From contig NC_060114.1 in assembly GCF_021155765.1 (NCBI RefSeq), forward strand, positions 9,357,501 through 9,421,500: a stretch of DNA of 64,000 nucleotides, written 5' to 3'. A program made the translations under genes and the position numbers. The notes beneath the pieces were generated by a model that ran no database searches, was not told the origin of the DNA, and saw only the letters and a program-made list of their open reading frames with translations. This document shows positions 58,034 to 64,000 of this stretch, one piece after another. Every line of letters starts with the position of its first letter. The stretch's first letter is position 1. This stretch comes from Diprion similis. Taxonomy: Eukaryota > Arthropoda > Insecta > Hymenoptera > Diprionidae.

Positions 58034-58275
58034 ATGCGGAAAACGTCGTCGTCCCACGTGCTAATCGCGGTCTGCATCACCGTCTCAGCCTGGACATGGG
58101 CCTTGGCCGAAGAAAGCACGGACACCGTGCTGATGGACTATTGTTCGGTGAACAACTTTGAGGGACTCCCGGTGGGACTTGGATTCACGAAGGAAGTCGT
58201 GCACGTCGAATACGCGAACCTCGGAGCCTTCAAAGCTATACACTGCTGCCTGAGAGGGTACAGGAGCATAGAATG
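58034..58275 (+). CDS. first coding exon of a secreted/membrane immunoglobulin-type protein (partial)
   Basis: The ATG at 58034 opens a signal peptide (about 1-25, ITVSAWTWALA then EES). The 80 codons plus two bases end at a GTGAGT donor. The exon closes with AIHCCLRGYRSIEW, the B-to-C strand pattern of an Ig domain (Cys, then Trp about 8-10 residues later), which should continue with a K/DG turn in the next exon. Residues YCSVNNFEGLPVG are not recognised. The remaining exons are not found in the 5.7 kb that follow, so the first intron is long and the gene runs out of the window. An Ig-superfamily receptor is an inference from this one half-domain. Confidence 0.6.
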
Positions 58276-58597
58276 GTGAGTGGAAGAGGGTTTCTTTCCC
58301 TTCTGTTCTTTTCTTCCCTTTTCTTTTCGCCTCTCCGTCACCTTTTCAGCGAAACGCTCTTTCCCGCGATCGCCGCTCCCTGCAGCCAACCGCAGCTGTC
58401 GCAGAATCTTGCCGCTTTCGCTTTCTCGTTATAACGTTGTGAGTCACGATTCGCCGTTAGTGCATACATGTATATGTACGTATAACAGGTATTCGCACGT
58501 CGTGCTTTGCGATCTGACGCAACATCAAGGATATCTACGCGCTCAATTCCTCACGTGAGAATCTACGAATGAATATATATACTGTAACATGCAAAAA

Positions 58598-58790
58598 GGC
58601 TTAACCTTACGGCTAACTTGTTTTCGGTTCGAAACAAAACGCGAGCTCGTTTCTATACGAATCATGTGACAATGACTGGTATGGCGTTACAGCCTTCGTG
58701 ATAGATTAGGAGTCATTGTCACATAATTCGTATAGAATCGAGCTCGCGTTTTGTTTCGGACCGAAAACAGAGTGTAGCCGGAAGGGGAAG
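58598..58790. repeat. near-perfect inverted repeat, 59-80 bp arms
   Basis: 58619-58677 matches the reverse complement of 58711-58769 with 3 mismatches in 59, around a 33-base spacer. Weaker pairing continues outward (ACGGCTA with TAGCCGG, then CCTT with AAGG) to about 58598 and 58790. Both arms carry AACGCGAGCTCG-type GC-rich blocks in an AT-rich setting. Confidence 0.88.
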
Positions 58791-60440
58791 GCATTAATGA
58801 ATATTACTCTACATACATGCATACTTAGATATATAAATAACATTAATTAACAGGCTAAGGGTTCCATCCCATCGCGATTTTGCAAAAGTTATCGGTTTCT
58901 CTCTGCAATGTGCACATGCGTCCATCCATCGTCACCAATATTTAGTGTTTAAGCGTAAGAGAGAAGTGTTTTATTTTCATCGTCGTCGTCGAAGTTGAAA
59001 GTCCGGGTGGGTAGGTAGGTAGGTGGGTATGTGGGTAGATATACACGCACGCGAATTCGTAGAAAATATCATTAGGCGGACGCGTATCTTAGGTATACCG
59101 ATACTTACCCAGGCGCAAACATAATCTTCAACTTCTGGGCGGAGGTAAAGAAAAAAAAAAAAAAAAGCAGTATACTTGTATGCACTGACGTTATCTGCTT
59201 CCGCTTCGTCGGAGACGATTTTTCAAAAATCCCTTGGGATCTCTGATGTGTACAAAATCTTTGGACAGAATGCAATGACACCTTGAGGCGACGGAAGGGA
59301 TTTCCTTACCGAGTACGAAACATGAATTACAATGCATATCGGCTATATTCCCGTCAATCAGATACTTACTCTACGTTCCTATGTCGCGTCGAATCGTACC
59401 ATACACTGTTGCATTCGAGGTTGCATCTCTAGTCGAGCATTCGCGCGTTAATCTGTATAATTAGATGCATTATATTATACACTAGGAGTTGTTTGTGCGC
59501 ACATACTTTACCATCGCATGACAATATGAATGATGAAGAAACGCCGTACCCAAGACAGCAGCAGCAGCAGCGGTTACGGTTTCCCCGTTATTTGCCTGTG
59601 GTGCCTCGACTAGCACGCTCAGGTATAATACAACTTGTTCCTGAAATTTTATAAAACCATCACGATATCGACAACGGATTCTCGGTAAACTTAATAACAC
59701 GACCGAATTGGCTCACCGACCATCTTGGCCGCACATTTTTCTCTCTCCATTTAATACAACACCTTTAAGTGTAGTATAAAAATGGTGTATATAGTATACA
59801 ATATATATATATATATCTATATAGGTATATATCTCAATATGCCGAAGCACGCGCGATACGTGTAGTGGTAATATAATGACCCTGATATTCTCGACTCTCC
59901 TGCCGCTGGCTTTGGTAGGTCCTCTCATTCTCGAGAGTCCTCGACTCCGCGATGATCCATCGCTGCCCGCTCATCGTCGTCGGCAGGGTCGGTTCCCGTT
60001 TCTCGCCAACTACTTATTATCCTTTGGCCCTTCGGCTTGTTTTATTGCGCGCTGCCCCTCGCCGTCCCTGCAAGCCCTATACTTTCGTGGACGACGATGC
60101 AACGGGCAACCTTCGGGGGCTCTGCGCGTACATGCACGGATATAACGAGAAGAAAGAGCAATTCGCTCCGAATGCGCAACATCGCCTGCAATTATCGCGT
60201 CCGCTTAATACCAGTCGACCGTTGCTGGTTCCCTCCGGTTTCTTCGTATATAGCTCCGAAATTTCTGGCCCGTACGACTGCAACGGTTTTAAGAAAAATT
60301 TCTCCGTCACTCGCATGCTTGACGCTTTCGTTACTCATTATCTCTGCAGCGATACTGCTTTTCTGCGACAACTGCATCCATACCTGCAATAATTATACCA
60401 GGAAGCGTATCACCTTCTGTGCGGTTCAACTACTGCAATG

Positions 60441-60460
60441 CCCCCCCCCCCCCCCCCCCC
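60441..60460 (+). repeat. poly-C tract, 20 C
   Basis: An uninterrupted run of 20 C. It may vary in length or be mis-sized in the assembly. Confidence 0.9.
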
Positions 60461-62649
60461 TCCTTACACCTAGATGCCGCGTATGTACGTATATATACAT
60501 CTTGAAATGTCGAGCCCAGACCGAGAATCTTGATACACGCGTACATATATAGGATAATGGGGGGGAGTCGAGTGGCACCGGCACGTCAGGGCGCTGCTCG
60601 GCAAGTTTTTGCCAAGTCTCCGCTGCCGACGTGCCGCCCTTATAGCTTGTATCAGAAGCAACGTCGTTTGATGGTCAACCAGCGAGTCTGGGAACGAAAC
60701 GTGCACGACGGCATACGTTAACGGTTGAAAGGATCGAGGTTAATTATCGGAAATTTACGAAGCTGAAGTTGGTAACGTCAACGTATCGAAACGGTGAAAC
60801 GCAGAATTACTCTTTCACACCTTTACCGTAACCGAAGTAGTTGAACTTAAAAAATCTGAGTTTATCGATGCTTTATTAAACGTTTGCCAAAGTTCAGATA
60901 ATCCTGAAGATGCATCGTTACAATAACGTTACAAACTTCAGCCTGACGGAAATTCGTTGGAAGCAGCTAACGTCGCTACTTGAAACACAAAAGCGTGTTT
61001 TGAATAGTTAATGTCAACAACGTACCAGGTGTAAATATATACACAATTAACTGAACACAATCCAGTAGGTCACATGTCATTGTCACATTCTACTACCGTG
61101 TCCAACGATTAGAAAACCGAGAATACACAGTCGATCGAGAGAAGGAGGAGGAGGAAGTCCGCTGTGTTCGACATCACGGTTGCATCGACAGCTGCCGCAG
61201 GCGGAATACAGTATGGAACAGGTGGTCGTTGTAAAATTGTTTTACCGGATATGAGAACGGGACGTCGTTTCCTGTGTTTTACGTGGTCAATACCGGTACC
61301 CTGTTCCTTTCCACACCGCGATTCGATTCGACTCGTCTCGACTTGTAGACCTTTCGCTATAACATGCAGTGCGCAAGCGAGCAAGGCTCGTAAAAAAGGC
61401 GAGAGCTCTATATAAGTACACCTTCCTCAAAAAACACTTCTGCAACCGTTTCACTTGGGACGGTAGATATTAAACTGATCCGGGTATCGTGGGTAGCTCG
61501 AGATCCAAGTCATTTTTGTTTTTTTGGTTTTTGTTTGTGTCATTTCTCAGAGTCCAAGTAAGGGAGAGATGCCTATTCCTACTATATAAAAACTTTAGTA
61601 GGCTGGGACCCTACGCGTGGTTATGGTGTGCCCTTGAAGTAGAAGTATTCAAGAGCGTTCAGGAATTTTATCAAATTTTTTCCATTGCAAATTGCCTGTT
61701 CACATGCCTCGGGTTTTCAGCGACCGACGATCACCTGAACAGGGACCGAAAAAACGATACCCTGATCGGGTTAATTCTCCACTTCTATTTGGATACCATC
61801 AGAAAAGTTGATAAGTAACAGAGTGAGGCCGACCTATACAAATTGGTCCGTGCCTCCAGCGTCGCATTGGTCCTCTATATATTCCGTGCTTATCTTGCCT
61901 GTGCTGTGGGCATGTATTATATGCACCCCGTAACCTGTTATACACTTAATATTTTTATATACTCTTCGCTTCTCGAAAGGAGAATGGCAGTTTTATCTTT
62001 CTTGAATTCACCTCCCTCCGAAAAGAATCTCTACAATATATTGTAAAAAACATTGTTACACCGGTAGACTACAACATACGATACTCATTGTTACGTGTTT
62101 ATTTATATAAACATTTTTACTCTTACGGTGTACCGTCTGCTCTTATACATACCTGTAAGACACACTTTTTCAACCCATCGTCATTGGTAGGTATATTATG
62201 TCCGAAAATTGGGGACATGACAGACGTGCGTCGCGTCGTCTGGTGTGCGTAACGCAGTTGTGACGGTGTGTGGTAATCGTTTTCGCAGAACTTGCATCCA
62301 CTGCACACTGAAATGATGTGCGAATGTCGGCGAGGCATAACCGTATAACTCTGTCTGTACATGTATGGCGAGCACGAAACGGCGAGGGAGAGTTTACGGT
62401 GTAGGCTCTCAGGGTTCGCTCACTCCTCGTGACTCCCACTCTCCGTACTCTTTATCCTCACATCCTGGAGAGTGTTTCACGGTAAGCGCGGCACGGGTTA
62501 ATACGAGTCGCCTTTGTTCTCCTCGTGCCTTTTCCTTGGCCGGCCGTTAAACACAGGTACAGCTGCCTCTATCTGAAGTAAATTCAAGTATAACACACCA
62601 ATCCACGCAACTACGGATTTGATGAATAATCGTAACGTACAAGGATCCG

Positions 62650-63182
62650 TTAATCCTTTGAGACACACGTTATTGTACAGTCAACTTTTATAAGAAGATA
62701 GTATTATTGTACGGTTTTTGAGCTCGCTTATTACGAGTCTGGAATCAGATTTCCAAAATTCAAGGTCGTGGATCCAATATGGCGGATGAAAATTCCAAAT
62801 TTCAACGAATACGGTCAAAAAAGTATGCAGGGGGTTTCTGGATCGCTGATTGGATTCGTCATCTTAAATTTTGTAAATCCGATTTCAGATTCGTAACTAA
62901 CGATCATAAAAACTTATCATTTATGTTGAACATGAATAATATGTATATATGTAGAGGGGCAAATTTCTCGGAAATGATGTTTTTCAATCAATTTTTCTCT
63001 TAACAATAACGATTTACATTATATCTCCACAATTGATTCCAATTGTTGAAAACCTATCAGATGCTATTAGAAATAACAAGAAAAAAACGCAAATAAATAT
63101 GTCGAAAAGTTTTTTAAATATACAACAAATGAATATAAAATAGGTGGTATGAACGACTTACGACTATGACTCAAAGGGTTAA
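62650..63182. mobile_element. TTAA-flanked MITE, piggyBac-like ends
   Basis: The left boundary reads TTAA then TCCTTTGAG; the right boundary reads CTCAAAGGG then TTAA. Terminal repeats of about 9 bases sit directly inside TTAA duplications, the target of piggyBac-type transposases. The 533-bp interior contains GATCCAATATGGCGGATGAA and a 74-codon open frame from 62779 that looks like repeat sequence, not a gene. No transposase is encoded, so it would be non-autonomous. Confidence 0.75.
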
Positions 63183-64000
63183 AGGCCGTATAGTTCAACA
63201 AGCCTATAGATGTAACTCGTGCACCTTATTAAACTAGACCCTATGCGAACCCGATTCGTAATTAGAATCGAAATAAAAATGAAATAAATTAAGTAACACA
63301 AACACAGACACACGGATTCTATACACGAATCGGATTAATCTTGAGACGACGATGACAAAAATAAAAAGAATGTTGAGTAAAACAGCATAGAGGTCACGTT
63401 ACTTTTTCCTCGGGAAAAGGAAAAAGTTATAAGTTGTTCTCTGTGCGGCTGTAGTTCGTAGAAAATAAGATTCTCGGGAAATGCCGCGTGACTAATGGAA
63501 CGAACCGGCGGCCGCGGCGGATACGCAGAGGGATACGAAATGTATATGTAAAAATATATGTGCAACTTTTGTATGTGTATCATAACGGACGCCTACTTGC
63601 TTGCCGATTATGCATTAATGCGGGCGAACTTTGGTAAAATCGCCCCCGAATAACTGCTGCACACACGATGGATGCTCGTTTTATACCTGCATATACGAAT
63701 CGTTAAGAATACAGTATTATGGTGGCGAACATGTTTCTCGTCTGCTGCTGGTTATGCGATTGTTCACCCATCCATCATTCCTGCATGTGTCGTGATGCGC
63801 GGTGGAAAAAATTACTTCTCTTGTCCCGTTCTCGGAACCAATCAGCAACCGATTCCCCGAGTAGAATAGACGACGACATATCCGTGTATGCAGGCTTCTG
63901 GGTCCAGTGTACGTGCAGCCTATGTGTAGATATACGCATGTGAACATGCCTGAGAAAGAGAAAAACTATGCCGGTTTGAAGAGAGCAAGCAAGGTGTGCC

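Larger units (their letters stand above)
58276..64000 (+). other. long first intron of the Ig-type gene (inferred)
   Basis: No later exon of the gene is recognised to the end of the window. It contains the hairpin at 58598-58790, a 20-C tract at 60441-60460, and the TTAA-flanked element at 62650-63182. Open frames around 59876-60552 are GC-rich overlapping frames without splice or domain support. Confidence 0.45.

Noticed and set aside
59876-60552. Overlapping GC-rich frames of 89-171 codons on the plus strand
   Set aside because: They overlap in three registers, one crosses a poly-C tract, and none has splice sites matching the Ig-type gene phase.
62779-63003. 74-codon frame beginning MADENSKF
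   Set aside because: It lies within the TTAA-flanked repeat and looks like repeat sequence.

Overview
The window is eukaryotic nuclear DNA. Genes are split by short GT-AG introns, intergenic DNA is AT-rich and full of (TA)n/(TG)n-type simple repeats, and several non-autonomous transposons are present. An ace-1 type acetylcholinesterase carrying the insect-specific cysteine, a JHBP-family secreted protein and an EF-hand/nicotinamidase fusion all point to an insect. A hymenopteran (perhaps a sawfly) is my guess, but the sequence alone does not prove it. All exon models below were built by hand from reading frame, GT-AG sites and phase continuity; in each complete model the exon lengths sum to a multiple of three.

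Layout. 1-3.2 kb: no certain gene, one candidate two-exon ORF (2015-2719). 3.2-10.3 kb (+): a short 5-repeat, PCDH15-like cadherin in 17 coding exons. 11.3-12.6 kb (+): a secreted C-type lectin with a helical stalk. 13.2-15.1 kb (-): nicotinamidase with N-terminal EF hands, convergent with the lectin. 15.1-23.6 kb: AT-rich DNA with a 1 kb fold-back element, two elements with CAGGGTGTCC ends and one orphan GC-rich exon (17276-17440, -). 23.6-28.6 kb (-): a 405-residue RGG-rich then Q/G/Y-rich protein without an RNA-recognition motif, with a hAT-type MITE and a dead LINE fragment in its introns. 29.4-32.2 kb (+): an RCBTB1/2-type RCC1-BTB protein, divergent from the RGG gene. 32.2-38.4 kb: intergenic, with a dead hAT transposase end and an AAT-type microsatellite. 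38.4-44.0 kb (-): acetylcholinesterase ace-1, its C-terminal exon lying behind a 2.8 kb intron. 44-54.4 kb: CpG-rich to AT-rich non-coding DNA. 54.5-55.8 kb (+): a JHBP/takeout-family secreted protein. 58.0 kb to the end (+): first coding exon of an apparent immunoglobulin-type surface protein, whose long first intron holds a near-perfect hairpin and a TTAA-flanked MITE.

The genes are not an operon or pathway. Shared features are local: a divergent promoter region (28.6-29.4 kb), a convergent pair (lectin/nicotinamidase), and two transmitter- or hormone-related secreted proteins (AChE and JHBP family). The least explained items are the RGG/YQ protein, the orphan exon at 17.3 kb, and the several hairpin-forming elements.
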